Origin: Halobacteriovoraceae bacterium
Lineage (GTDB): Bacteria; Bdellovibrionota; Bacteriovoracia; Bacteriovoracales; Bacteriovoracaceae
Assembly: GCA_002707495.1 (NCBI GenBank)
Contig: PAMZ01000021.1
Span: 1 to 64,000 of the forward strand
Direction: 5' to 3'
DNA: 64,000 nucleotides
A program made the position numbers and the translations under genes. Below, piece by piece: positions 43,093-50,615 of this stretch. The stretch's first letter is position 1, and each line of letters starts with the position of its first letter. The notes beneath the pieces are model-generated. The model was not told the origin of the DNA. It made no database searches and saw only the letters and a list, made by a program, of their open reading frames with translations.

Positions 43093-43590
43093 ATGAAAAA
43101 AATGATTATGACTAGCCTTATATTAGGGGCAACTTTATTTAGTTCATTAACTCAAGCTTCAGTAAGAATTATTACAGGAACTATTGAGGGAGAGTCTAAA
43201 ACGCTCACTCTATCTTTGAATTTAGATTCAAATAACGACATAACTGGTATGACTGTTGAGTCACACGATCCAAATGCTCCTTATGAGGCAAAGTCTTATA
43301 ACGACTCAGAAATTTATGGTGGTATCGTCCTTTATCGTCAAAGTGGAAGAGATATCGTGACATTGTCTTCTGACAATTTTGCCGCTCACCAGGGTGGGGC
43401 CGTTCAGCTTACTTATCTCTACAACGGAATAACGGGAAGAAGGTATAGCCTCATGATTGATCTCTATCGTGATGGAGATACTTGGAAGGTAAGTAAAGAT
43501 GGACAAGATTTTAGTCGAGTTCATTTCTACAAAAAAAGACAACGCTTCGTAGGGGTGGTTGGAGTAAGATCCATAGATTTCAACAGATAA
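43093..43590 (+). CDS. Hypothetical secreted protein
   Basis: From the ATG at 43093, with SD AAAGGAG 7 bp upstream, the product is 165 residues: a signal peptide (MKKMIMTSLILGATLFSSLTQA removed) and a beta-rich mature part (VRIITGTIEGESKTLTLSLN, LMIDLYRDGDTWKV) without cysteines. The family is not recognised. It is monocistronic with its own terminator. It may be well expressed given its strong SD, subject to the hairpin at 43060-43085. Confidence 0.75.
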   Translation: MKKMIMTSLILGATLFSSLTQASVRIITGTIEGESKTLTLSLNLDSNNDITGMTVESHDPNAPYEAKSYNDSEIYGGIVLYRQSGRDIVTLSSDNFAAHQGGAVQLTYLYNGITGRRYSLMIDLYRDGDTWKVSKDGQDFSRVHFYKKRQRFVGVVGVRSIDFNR

Positions 43591-43617
43591 AAAATAAAAA
43601 ACTCTTATATAATTTAG

Positions 43618-43650
43618 GGATGCCCCAACTGCTGGGGCATCCTCATTTTT
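43618..43650 (+). terminator. Rho-independent terminator
   Basis: GGATGCCCCA (43618-43627) pairs with TGGGGCATCC (43633-43642), loop ACTGC, followed by TCATTTTT. It terminates the secreted-protein transcript. Confidence 0.9.
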
Positions 43651-43761
43651 GATTCTCCTGGACATTTTCTAAGTCTTTGGAAATACTCATATTTGCTAAT
43701 AAAATAGACTTTCTTCTAAGAGATTCCTCGCTAGCACGTCTTAAGGGGTAAGGAGCCATTT

Positions 43762-44256
43762 ATGAGTATGGACAAAGACTTGTGGTTTAGAAAGACGGTT
43801 GTGAGCCTAGAAGGCCCTCTATTGGGCTACGCTTACCGAATTGTGAAGCGAATAGCGCCCTCTGAGGAGGTGGTTCAAGACAGTTTTCTCAGACTTTGGA
43901 AGCAGGAGTATCCTAAGTTTGAAAACCATTATCCAAAAGCTTGGTTGTATAAAGTCGCTAGAAATCTGGCGATTGATTATTTGAGAAAAGAGCAGCGAAT
44001 AGAACTTTCAGATGAGTTGGAAGAGATACTTGCTACTCCCTGTATCAATGAAAAACTAATGGAGTCGAGTCTTATCTTGCAAAAAATTAATGAGCTTCCA
44101 AAAAGTCAGCAAGAGCTTTTGTTTTTAAAATTCTCAGAGGACCTAACTTACGCTGAAATAAGTGAAGCGACGGGTTTATCAGTTTCTAATGTGGGATACA
44201 AATTACATCATGCGCTTGAAGCCTTAAAAGACATCATTTTAGCTGAGCTAAAATAA
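43762..44256 (+). CDS. ECF-type RNA polymerase sigma factor
   Basis: This is a 164-residue sigma-70 family protein with region 2 (LLGYAYRIVKRIAPSEEVV, DSFLRLWKQ, KVARNLAIDYLRKEQR) and region 4 (LPKSQQELLFLKFSEDLTY and LSVSNVGYKLHHALEAL). There is no region 1 or 3, as in ECF sigma factors. A good AAGGAG SD lies upstream. It is followed 11 bp later by a membrane protein whose N-terminus looks like an anti-sigma, so the pair probably forms a signalling unit. Confidence 0.92.
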   Translation: MSMDKDLWFRKTVVSLEGPLLGYAYRIVKRIAPSEEVVQDSFLRLWKQEYPKFENHYPKAWLYKVARNLAIDYLRKEQRIELSDELEEILATPCINEKLMESSLILQKINELPKSQQELLFLKFSEDLTYAEISEATGLSVSNVGYKLHHALEALKDIILAELK

Positions 44257-44267
44257 AGGAGCTACAC

Positions 44268-46259
44268 ATGCAATTGAAACCAGAATTTACGGCTTACGCA
44301 CTTGGCGAGTTAGAAAATCAGGAAGAGTTTAAATTAAAACTCATTGATGCGGGATATTCAGAGGAGGAGATTGAAGCCGAAGCTCAAAAAATAAGAGAAC
44401 TCGGCGCTAAGGTAAGTGAGGAGTTTAAGAAAGATGAGTCTCTTAGGCTTTCTGTGAATTTAAGAGAGAGTCTCTTTCATAAATCAACTAAGAGAATGAA
44501 TTGGATCAAAGTATTTGGCTTTACCGGAGCTGCTGCACTTGTAACAATTACGGGTGTCAAATTATTCAACCAAGAGTCACCAGTATTATATAAAAATAAA
44601 GTGCACTCTGAAGGGATCATCTCTGAAGATCGAGGAATTCCTGAAGGCCCCCGAGCCAAAGGACAGATGAAACCTAGTAAAGCTTATAGAACGAAAAAGA
44701 AAAAGTTGGTATCCGGCTCGGTCGGAGGAGGCTCAGCAAGACGAGCACAATTTGGAAATCGAGCGTCTTCAATAGTCGCTGACGAAATCGCGATCCCTTC
44801 TCCTGGATCGCCTTACCCAAGTGTGCCGGTAGAAAAATCAAAAAAATCTAATCGTGAAGCCTATGATAAAATTGATGTGAATCCTTATGTGAGTGTAAGT
44901 GAGAGTCCTCTCTCTACTTTCTCTGTTGATGTGGATACGGCTTCCTATTCAAATATGAGAAGATTTTTAGAAGGCGGAAATCTTCCGCCTAAAGATAGTA
45001 TACGAGTTGAGGAGATCGTAAACTACTTTCATTATGATTATAAAATGGATTACTCAAAACATCCCATAGGTATAGACCTAGCACTTTCTCAATCTCCTTG
45101 GACAGAAGGAAGAAAAATCATTCGCATAGGACTTCAAACTGATCTGCCAAAAGACCTAGTTAAAGCTCATAAAAATTTAGTTTTTCTTTTAGATGTTTCT
45201 GGATCGATGAATGATTATAAGAAGCTTCCTTTGTTAAAAGAGTCGCTAAAAATTCTTCTTAAGAAACTAGGGGAAAAAGATACGATTTCAATTGTGGTTT
45301 ATGCGGGTGCATCGGGTGTCGTGCTTGAACCAACACCGGCGAGTGAGAGACTAAAGATATTGAAGGCACTTGAAGGTCTCAATGCGGGAGGCTCGACAAA
45401 TGGAGGAGCTGGAATTGAGGTCGCTTATAAATTAGCAAAGCAGGGTTTTATTAAAAATGGAGTGAATCGAGTGATTCTTGCCACCGATGGTGATTTTAAT
45501 GTAGGAGCAACATCTCAAAGCTCTCTGATTGATTTAGTGGAAGAGAAGGCTAGGGATGATATTTTTCTAACAGTAGTAGGGCTTGGAATGGGAAATTATC
45601 AAGACTCTATGCTTGAAAAATTATCCAATAGAGGTAACGGAAATTATGCTTATATAGATTCAATTTTTGAGGCAAACAAACTATTTAATACTGATCTCGA
45701 AAAAAATCTCGTGACGGTGGCAAAAGATGTGAAGGTGCAGGTTGAATTTAATCCTTCAAAAGTGGAAGCTTATAGATTAATTGGCTATGAAAATAGAAAG
45801 CTCGCAGCGAGAGATTTTAATGACGATAAAAAAGATGCTGGAGAGATGGGAGCAGGTCATAGTGTGACGGCCTTGTATGAAATCGTTCCCAAAGGACAAA
45901 AAATTGAACTGCCCAAAATTGATAAGCTTAAATATGGAACAGAGGTTGAAGCTAAAGGAAACTCAGAAGATCTTCTTACGGTAAAAGTTCGCTATAAAAA
46001 ACCAGCTGAAACTAAAAGTCTTAAGTTCGAAAAAGTACTCACTGATGCAAATATTAAGTTTGATAAATCTAATCAAGAACTTCGGTTTGCAACTGCCGCC
46101 GCAAGCTTGGCCCTAAAGCTTAGAGGGGATAAGCTAGTGAAGAATTTAAGCTATAGAGATATAGAATCCATAGCAAAGGATGCCAGAGGTAGCGATATCC
46201 ATGGCTATAGGGACGATTTAATTCACTTGATCCAATTATCGAAATCAGTTGATAAATAA
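44268..46259 (+). CDS. Membrane-anchored von Willebrand factor A protein (YfbK-like) with anti-sigma-like N-terminus
   Basis: This is a 663-residue protein. The cytoplasmic N-terminus (1-80; PEFTAYALGELENQEEF) resembles anti-sigma headers and is followed by a transmembrane helix (IKVFGFTGAAALVTITGV). A low-complexity linker follows, then NPYVSVSESPLSTFSVDVDT and YSNMRRFLEGGNLPP as in YfbK. The VWA domain (about 300-480) has the MIDAS DVSGSM, the later TNGGAGIEVAYK and ATDGDFNVG, and the C-terminal DUF3520-like region. Metal-dependent ligand binding outside the membrane could release the sigma factor; this is inference. Confidence 0.85.
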   Translation: MQLKPEFTAYALGELENQEEFKLKLIDAGYSEEEIEAEAQKIRELGAKVSEEFKKDESLRLSVNLRESLFHKSTKRMNWIKVFGFTGAAALVTITGVKLFNQESPVLYKNKVHSEGIISEDRGIPEGPRAKGQMKPSKAYRTKKKKLVSGSVGGGSARRAQFGNRASSIVADEIAIPSPGSPYPSVPVEKSKKSNREAYDKIDVNPYVSVSESPLSTFSVDVDTASYSNMRRFLEGGNLPPKDSIRVEEIVNYFHYDYKMDYSKHPIGIDLALSQSPWTEGRKIIRIGLQTDLPKDLVKAHKNLVFLLDVSGSMNDYKKLPLLKESLKILLKKLGEKDTISIVVYAGASGVVLEPTPASERLKILKALEGLNAGGSTNGGAGIEVAYKLAKQGFIKNGVNRVILATDGDFNVGATSQSSLIDLVEEKARDDIFLTVVGLGMGNYQDSMLEKLSNRGNGNYAYIDSIFEANKLFNTDLEKNLVTVAKDVKVQVEFNPSKVEAYRLIGYENRKLAARDFNDDKKDAGEMGAGHSVTALYEIVPKGQKIELPKIDKLKYGTEVEAKGNSEDLLTVKVRYKKPAETKSLKFEKVLTDANIKFDKSNQELRFATAAASLALKLRGDKLVKNLSYRDIESIAKDARGSDIHGYRDDLIHLIQLSKSVDK

Positions 46260-46272
46260 AGTCTGAATTAGA

Positions 46273-46297
46273 GGGGTCCAATCCTGGACCCCTTTAA
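46273..46297 (+). terminator. Rho-independent terminator of the sigma/VWA operon
   Basis: GGGGTCCA (46273-46280) and TGGACCCC (46285-46292) form an 8-bp stem with loop ATCC, followed by TTT and a T-rich stretch. Confidence 0.8.
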
Positions 46298-46328
46298 TGT
46301 TTCACTTTATTGGTCCGATAAGAGACCC

Positions 46329-47546
46329 GTGAAGGCTAAAACTTTTGAAGAACTCAAAATTGAAAATGAAGAACTCAAGGCACAACTTGAGCAGTATAAG
46401 AGTGTATGCGCTAAGCAAGAAACTTTAATCAATATTGAGTCTCTTTCTGTGGGCATGTTCCATGAGATTCATAACCCACTTACAATTTTAAAAAGTAATT
46501 TAGAGTCCCTAAAAGATGAGGTGGTCAGTTCTGGGAAAATGGATGAGAAAAGAGAGTTACTCTTTAAGATGGCCGAACGTGGAATTGATCGTATGGATCA
46601 GGTCGCCTCAAGCCTTAAAAGAGTTATTCAAGGTGTAAACCAGCAAAGTGATCTTTCAGAAAAAAAGGTTGTAGACTTGAAATTTCTTATCAAAGATACC
46701 ATGAACTTTGTTTCGCCAAGCTTTCGAAAGTCAGGGATAATACTTTCTCAAAATCTAAAAGACTCATGTTATGTCAACGCTCATCCGGCAAGGCTCCAAC
46801 AGGTTTTCTTAAACCTACTATTGAATGCAAAAGATGCCGTCTCAAAGTCAGATATAAAAGAGATTGAATTTGAAGTCGTCTCTGATGCTAAACAGGCAAT
46901 AATTCTCGTAAAGGATACTGGACATGGTATTAAACCAGAAGATAGGGCCAAGGTTTTTCAAAGCTTTTATACTTCTAAGGAATTAGGGAAGGGAAGTGGA
47001 CTAGGGTTAAGTTTATCCAAACAATATATCGAAGATATGAATGGATTTATTGACGTTGAATCCGAACCTGGGCAAGGTGCTTGTTTCATTATAAGACTTG
47101 ATTTAGTAGACTCAAGTGAGCTTCCAAAAGAAGATCACTCTAAGAAAGTCGTTTCTAAGTTAACATCTGGCAAACTACTTATCGTTCATCCAAAATCTGA
47201 AGTGGCAGCGGTACTTCAAAATTCACTTTCCAAACAAGGCTTTGACGTTTCAATTTCTCAAAATGCGATGGATGCGAGAGAGCTTGTCAAAAAATCTGAT
47301 TTTGATTTTGTACTTGTTTCCTATCAATTGGACAGTATGAATGGATTACAATTCGTATCCTCATTAAAGAATGAAGTTTCCAGTTATCTCATACTTCTAT
47401 TTGATAAGAGTTTATCCAGCCTTCCCGAGAAGACAAAAGAGTCAATACTCTCGATTGCACACGGCTACCTCGAGCGACCGTATGATGATCGCAAATTTGG
47501 TGAGCTGATGGCTAAAATCAAATCAATAGATTCAATGTCTGCTTAA
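46329..47546 (+). CDS. Soluble histidine kinase with degenerate C-terminal receiver domain
   Basis: The start is GTG. An N-terminal coiled coil (about 5-35) leads to a HisKA-type H box with SVGMFHEIHNPLTILK. The ATPase has LNLLLNAKDAV (N box), VKDTGHGIK (G1) and KGSGLGLSLSKQYIE (G2). There is no transmembrane helix. The C-terminal 120 residues have receiver secondary structure (GKLLIVHPKSEVAAVLQ), but the phospho-acceptor Asp position in FVLVSYQLDSMNG is Ser and the conserved Lys is Arg in GYLERPYD, so it should not be phosphorylated in the normal way. Its 3' end overlaps the small lipoprotein gene. Confidence 0.85.
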   Translation: MKAKTFEELKIENEELKAQLEQYKSVCAKQETLINIESLSVGMFHEIHNPLTILKSNLESLKDEVVSSGKMDEKRELLFKMAERGIDRMDQVASSLKRVIQGVNQQSDLSEKKVVDLKFLIKDTMNFVSPSFRKSGIILSQNLKDSCYVNAHPARLQQVFLNLLLNAKDAVSKSDIKEIEFEVVSDAKQAIILVKDTGHGIKPEDRAKVFQSFYTSKELGKGSGLGLSLSKQYIEDMNGFIDVESEPGQGACFIIRLDLVDSSELPKEDHSKKVVSKLTSGKLLIVHPKSEVAAVLQNSLSKQGFDVSISQNAMDARELVKKSDFDFVLVSYQLDSMNGLQFVSSLKNEVSSYLILLFDKSLSSLPEKTKESILSIAHGYLERPYDDRKFGELMAKIKSIDSMSA

Positions 47547-47690
47547 ATCTGGTTGAATCTGCCAGATCTTAGAAGACGGCGTTCTAACCTCTTTTCGATC
47601 TTTTTTATCCTTTTCAGAATCGTTGGCAGGACCACGAGTTGCACAACCCGCGACTGTGAAAAAGAGACAAAGCAAGATGATTCCTTTCAT
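47532..47690 (-). CDS. Small lipoprotein (52 residues)
   Basis: The minus-strand ATG at 47690 has a strong SD (GGAGGTG) 4-5 bp upstream. The protein begins MKGIILLCLFFTVAGCATRG: a short signal peptide with lipobox VAGC, Cys 16 lipidated. About 36 mature residues follow, mostly charged (SEKDKKDRKE), and the protein ends DLSRH. The stop lies 15 bp inside the 3' end of the convergent kinase gene. Small and easily missed, but the SD plus lipobox support it. Family unknown. Confidence 0.75.
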   Translation of the reverse strand: MKGIILLCLFFTVAGCATRGPANDSEKDKKDRKEVRTPSSKIWQIQPDLSRH

Positions 47691-47783
47691 AATGCACCTC
47701 CAATACTATTATCCCATATAGCGCTATACTCCCCAAGAAAAAAAGCTAAGACATCAATGTTTACAGGTATCTAGCACTTCCTT

Positions 47784-48149
47784 TTAAGCCGCCCTTGCAT
47801 AGTAATATTGAAATATTTTTAAACTATCTGAAGCAGTACCTATACTACCTTTTGAAATAGCTTTAGCTGCTTTTTTTGTCCCCCACTGCAGTTGGCGGGA
47901 TTCCTCTTCAGTTAAAATAAGTGAAGGTATATTGTCAGTTTTTATGCTTTTAACAAATTCTTCGGGTAAGGTTTGGAAGTGTGCTAGTTTTCCAAAAATA
48001 TGGAAGAAAAGACATTGCTCAAAACTTAAGTTTTTTTCTTCAAGTGCTGACTTTACGATATCATAATCTTGGCTTTCCCAAAGCTCTAGGGGAACTGCTT
48101 TTAAGCAATAGTATAATTCCGTAAGTCTTTCTTTTTCAGATATTCTCAT
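47784..48149 (-). CDS. Hypothetical 121-residue protein
   Basis: The product is helical and soluble, with LTELYYCLKAVPLELWES, CLFFHIFGKLAHFQTLP and GTKKAAKAISKGSIG. There is no signal peptide and I recognise no family. No SD precedes the ATG at 48149. Instead a TATAAT box on the minus strand lies at 48164-48159, about 10 bp before it, which suggests a very short leader. It lies beside the TauE gene on the same strand, with a 76-bp gap. Confidence 0.5.
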   Translation of the reverse strand: MRISEKERLTELYYCLKAVPLELWESQDYDIVKSALEEKNLSFEQCLFFHIFGKLAHFQTLPEEFVKSIKTDNIPSLILTEEESRQLQWGTKKAAKAISKGSIGTASDSLKIFQYYYARAA

Positions 48150-48158
48150 ACAGGTATG

Positions 48159-48164
48159 ATTATA
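48159..48164 (-). promoter_or_regulatory. -10 box (TATAAT) for a near-leaderless transcript
   Basis: On the minus strand TATAAT reads from 48164 to 48159. Transcription would start near 48152, about 3 nt before the ATG at 48149, which has no SD. No good -35 is seen. Confidence 0.4.
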
Positions 48165-48225
48165 AACGCCAAAGAGTACAATACGTTAATATTTCGAATT
48201 TTCAGGGATATATAGAGATAAAGAT

Positions 48226-48969
48226 TTAGATCAGGTGCCCAAGATTTTTTGCTAAAATAAAAACTCCCATCACAACGAGAAAAATAGCAAAAGATTTTCT
48301 TAAAATTTTTTGAGGAACAAAGGGAACCAACTGAGAACCAATAATAATACCGATAATTGTAAAAACGGTGAACTTGCCCATAAATGCCCAAGGGATCTCA
48401 ACTTTATTAAGGTAAGAATAAAAACCAAAAAAGGAATTTAAGCTAATAATAAAAAGAGATGTTCCCACAGAGTTCTTCATTTCTGTGCCAGTGAAATACA
48501 TAAGGGCCGGAACAATTAAAAAACCACCTCCCACTCCAATAAGTCCTGTCAATATTCCCACAAAAATACCGGATAAAACTGTTGGTAAAACCAGGGGAGA
48601 ATTGGTTTTTATATCTGTTTCTTTTCTCCCTTTAAACATAAAAATAGCAGCAAGAATCATGATGATTGAAAAAATACTTAATTGAATGGGACCAGATACA
48701 AATTGTGCTAAGAAAGATCCCAAAAAAGTAGCAGGAATTGCTGGGCCTCCAAAAAGGAGGGCCGTCTTAAACTTGATATTTCCAGCTCGGTAATGTCCTA
48801 TTGTCCCAAAGAGAGTCGCAATCCCTACAATTCCTAAGCTCATTGCAACTGCAACCTTAGGGTCTATATTTGAAACATACACTAGAATAGGGACGGCAAG
48901 TATTGATCCACCACCACCAAGAAGCCCTAAACTAAGTCCAACCAAGCCAGCAAGAATAAATGAAATCAT
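48226..48969 (-). CDS. TauE/SafE-type sulfite/sulfur-compound exporter family protein
   Basis: The 247-residue membrane protein has about 8 helices and the duplicated family motif GLLGGGGSILAVPILVYV and GLIGVGGGFLIVPALMYF, hallmark of TSUP (TauE/SafE, formerly DUF81). It transports sulfur-containing anions such as sulfite or sulfoacetate in characterised cases. Its start has GAGGTG upstream, and a perfectly placed FNR-type site with a -10 box lies before it (49015-49028). Its neighbours are a Crp/Fnr regulator and a persulfide-dioxygenase-like gene, which supports a role in sulfide/sulfite handling. Confidence 0.85.
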   Translation of the reverse strand: MISFILAGLVGLSLGLLGGGGSILAVPILVYVSNIDPKVAVAMSLGIVGIATLFGTIGHYRAGNIKFKTALLFGGPAIPATFLGSFLAQFVSGPIQLSIFSIIMILAAIFMFKGRKETDIKTNSPLVLPTVLSGIFVGILTGLIGVGGGFLIVPALMYFTGTEMKNSVGTSLFIISLNSFFGFYSYLNKVEIPWAFMGKFTVFTIIGIIIGSQLVPFVPQKILRKSFAIFLVVMGVFILAKNLGHLI

Positions 48970-48986
48970 TTTTCACCTCAAGCTTA

Positions 48987-48992
48987 ATAATA
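48987..48992 (-). promoter_or_regulatory. -10 box of the tauE-like gene promoter
   Basis: On the minus strand TATTAT reads from 48992 to 48987. The predicted start of transcription at about 48980 puts the FNR-type site at 49015-49028 exactly 41.5 bp upstream, the class II activation position. Confidence 0.6.
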
Positions 48993-49014
48993 TATCAGGT
49001 GACTATTGTGAACG

Positions 49015-49028
49015 TTGATCTTGGTCAA
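49015..49028 (-). promoter_or_regulatory. FNR-type operator (TTGAT-N4-GTCAA)
   Basis: TTGATCTTGGTCAA differs from the FNR consensus TTGATNNNNATCAA at one position. It lies upstream of the tauE-like gene on its non-coding side and ends 6 bp before the regulator's stop. With -10 at 48992-48987 it is centred at -41.5. Confidence 0.75.
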
Positions 49029-49034
49029 TATTAC

Positions 49035-49637
49035 TTAGTTATTGAGAAGTTTTTGTTCGTCAAGAATCTCAAAGTCACGGCCGTGCTTTTTAATAATTCC
49101 TTCGCTTTCACAATAACTCATAAAACGTGCAACTGATTCGTGGGTACTTCCAGAGTATTCACCGATTTCTTTTCTGGTCCAAACTGTTGTTGGGTATTTG
49201 TATTTTAAAAAGAGCATCGACTCAGCAATTCTTTGGTTGGTAGTCTTGTCCTGAAGTCCGGCCATACGAATTTCAGCTGCACCTAAATCTCGAGCCACTT
49301 TTTCCAATATACTTCTCAGTAACTCTGGAGATTGGTTTATGGCCTGTTCAACTTGTTCACTACTTATATGTTTAATGGTTGTCGCCGTTAAGGCCATAGT
49401 GGTAGCGTGGTATTTCTCTTTTGCAAGAAATGATCTATGGCCAAACATTGATTTTGGGCCAAAGACTCTTAAAAAAGTTTCCTTACCATTTTCGGATATA
49501 TGAAAAAGACCAACCATTCCGCTTTCGACAAAGTAAATTCCATCAGCTTTGTCACCCTCATGATATATAATCTGGTTTCTCTTAAGAGATTTTGTATTGC
49601 TTCTCGTTAAAGTAGACTCGAACAGTTGATAACTCAT
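49035..49637 (-). CDS. Crp/Fnr-family transcriptional regulator
   Basis: The 200-residue protein has a cNMP-binding-type effector domain (IIYHEGDKADGIYFVESG, FGPKSMFGHRSFL) and a C-terminal helix-turn-helix (TRKEIGEYSGSTHESVARFM). The recognition helix has Glu and Arg at the positions that read the TTGA/TCAA half sites in FNR. It has only one Cys, so it lacks the FNR iron-sulfur cluster; it may sense another signal (DNR-like or sulfur/redox). Divergent from the MBL-cydAB operon across a perfect FNR box, which it probably binds. Confidence 0.88.
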   Translation of the reverse strand: MSYQLFESTLTRSNTKSLKRNQIIYHEGDKADGIYFVESGMVGLFHISENGKETFLRVFGPKSMFGHRSFLAKEKYHATTMALTATTIKHISSEQVEQAINQSPELLRSILEKVARDLGAAEIRMAGLQDKTTNQRIAESMLFLKYKYPTTVWTRKEIGEYSGSTHESVARFMSYCESEGIIKKHGRDFEILDEQKLLNN

Positions 49638-49670
49638 GAATTTTCCTTATCATTATTTTGCCTTAGATAT

Positions 49671-49684
49671 TGATTGTAATCAAG
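49671..49684 (+). promoter_or_regulatory. FNR-type operator, perfect consensus, in divergent promoter
   Basis: TTGATTGTAATCAA matches TTGAT-N4-ATCAA exactly. Relative to the -10 box at 49707-49712 (start about 49719) its centre is at -41.5, ideal for class II activation of the MBL-cydAB-GNAT operon. It lies 34 bp upstream of the regulator's own ATG (49637) and may autoregulate it. Confidence 0.85.
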
Positions 49685-49706
49685 GTTAGATAAGAGCAAG
49701 AGTGCT

Positions 49707-49712
49707 ATCATT
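49707..49712 (+). promoter_or_regulatory. Extended -10 box of the MBL-cydAB operon
   Basis: TGCTATCAT gives an extended -10 (TG-N-TATCAT), with the hexamer at 49707-49712. The spacing to the FNR-type box fits a class II dependent promoter with no -35 element. Confidence 0.65.
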
Positions 49713-49740
49713 AAAATAAATAAGTTTTGGAGGATATAAC

Positions 49741-50598
49741 ATGTCATTAGAATTAAAACACTTTTTTGACCAAGATACTTATACATTGACCTATGTCGTT
49801 TACGATAAGTCGACAAAGGATGCAGTAGTTATTGACCCAGTGCTGAATTACGATCAGGCTGCTTCTAAGACTAGTATGGAGTCTATAGATGAGGTCACCA
49901 ATTTTGTTCAAGGAAACGAATTAAACTTACATCTCATTTTAGAAACTCATGCGCATGCGGACCATTTGACTGGTGCCGTTGAGCTTAAAAGCCGCTTTCC
50001 CCAAGCCAAGGTGGCCATCGGAAAACATATCACTAAAGTCCAGAGTACATTTAAAGAGGTTTTCAACTTAAAAGACTTTAACACTAATGGTGTTCAATTT
50101 GATTTATTATTGGATGAATCGGATGATATTCAGGTTGGTAGCATAAAGTTAAAAACGATTTTTACTCCAGGGCACACTCCTGCCTGTAGCAGTTATTTGT
50201 TAGAAGATATGCTTTTTACCGGAGATGCTCTCTTTATGCCCGATTTTGGGACTGGGAGATGCGATTTTCCAATGGGGAGTGCAAAAGATCTTTATCATTC
50301 AATCCATGAAAAACTTTATAAGCTTCCAGATGATACGAAAGTCTTAACTGGTCATGATTACCAACCTGGTGGACGAGACTTAAAATTTGAATCCACTATT
50401 GGAGAGAGTAAAAAAAGCAATATTCAGCTTCGCGAGGAAACAACGGAAGAACAATTTATTAGGTTTAGAGAGGAGAGAGACGCGAAGCTTTCGGCACCGC
50501 AATTACTGCTTCCCAGCATTCAAATTAATATTGACGGTGGTAAGATGCCTAAAGCAGAAGACAATGGGACGTCTTATATTAAACTGCCAATCGTATAA
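49741..50598 (+). CDS. Metallo-beta-lactamase-fold hydrolase, Blh/persulfide-dioxygenase-like
   Basis: The 285-residue product has the MBL metal motif ETHAHADHLTG, TPGHTPACSSY, LFTGDALFMPDFG and TGHDYQPGGRD. The FGTGRCDFP segment is typical of the Blh/ETHE1-like persulfide dioxygenases, which oxidise glutathione persulfide to sulfite with Fe(II). The SD is GGAGG. It is first in an operon with cydAB under an FNR-type site, near a TauE-type exporter that could remove the sulfite. A sulfide-detoxification role is therefore likely. Confidence 0.82.
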   Translation: MSLELKHFFDQDTYTLTYVVYDKSTKDAVVIDPVLNYDQAASKTSMESIDEVTNFVQGNELNLHLILETHAHADHLTGAVELKSRFPQAKVAIGKHITKVQSTFKEVFNLKDFNTNGVQFDLLLDESDDIQVGSIKLKTIFTPGHTPACSSYLLEDMLFTGDALFMPDFGTGRCDFPMGSAKDLYHSIHEKLYKLPDDTKVLTGHDYQPGGRDLKFESTIGESKKSNIQLREETTEEQFIRFREERDAKLSAPQLLLPSIQINIDGGKMPKAEDNGTSYIKLPIV

Positions 50599-50615
50599 GA
50601 GAATGAGCAAAATAA

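Noticed and set aside
47553..47774. Plus-strand frame of 73 codons after the histidine kinase
   Set aside because: It lies antisense to the small lipoprotein, which has an SD and lipobox; the plus-strand frame has neither and no recognisable motif.
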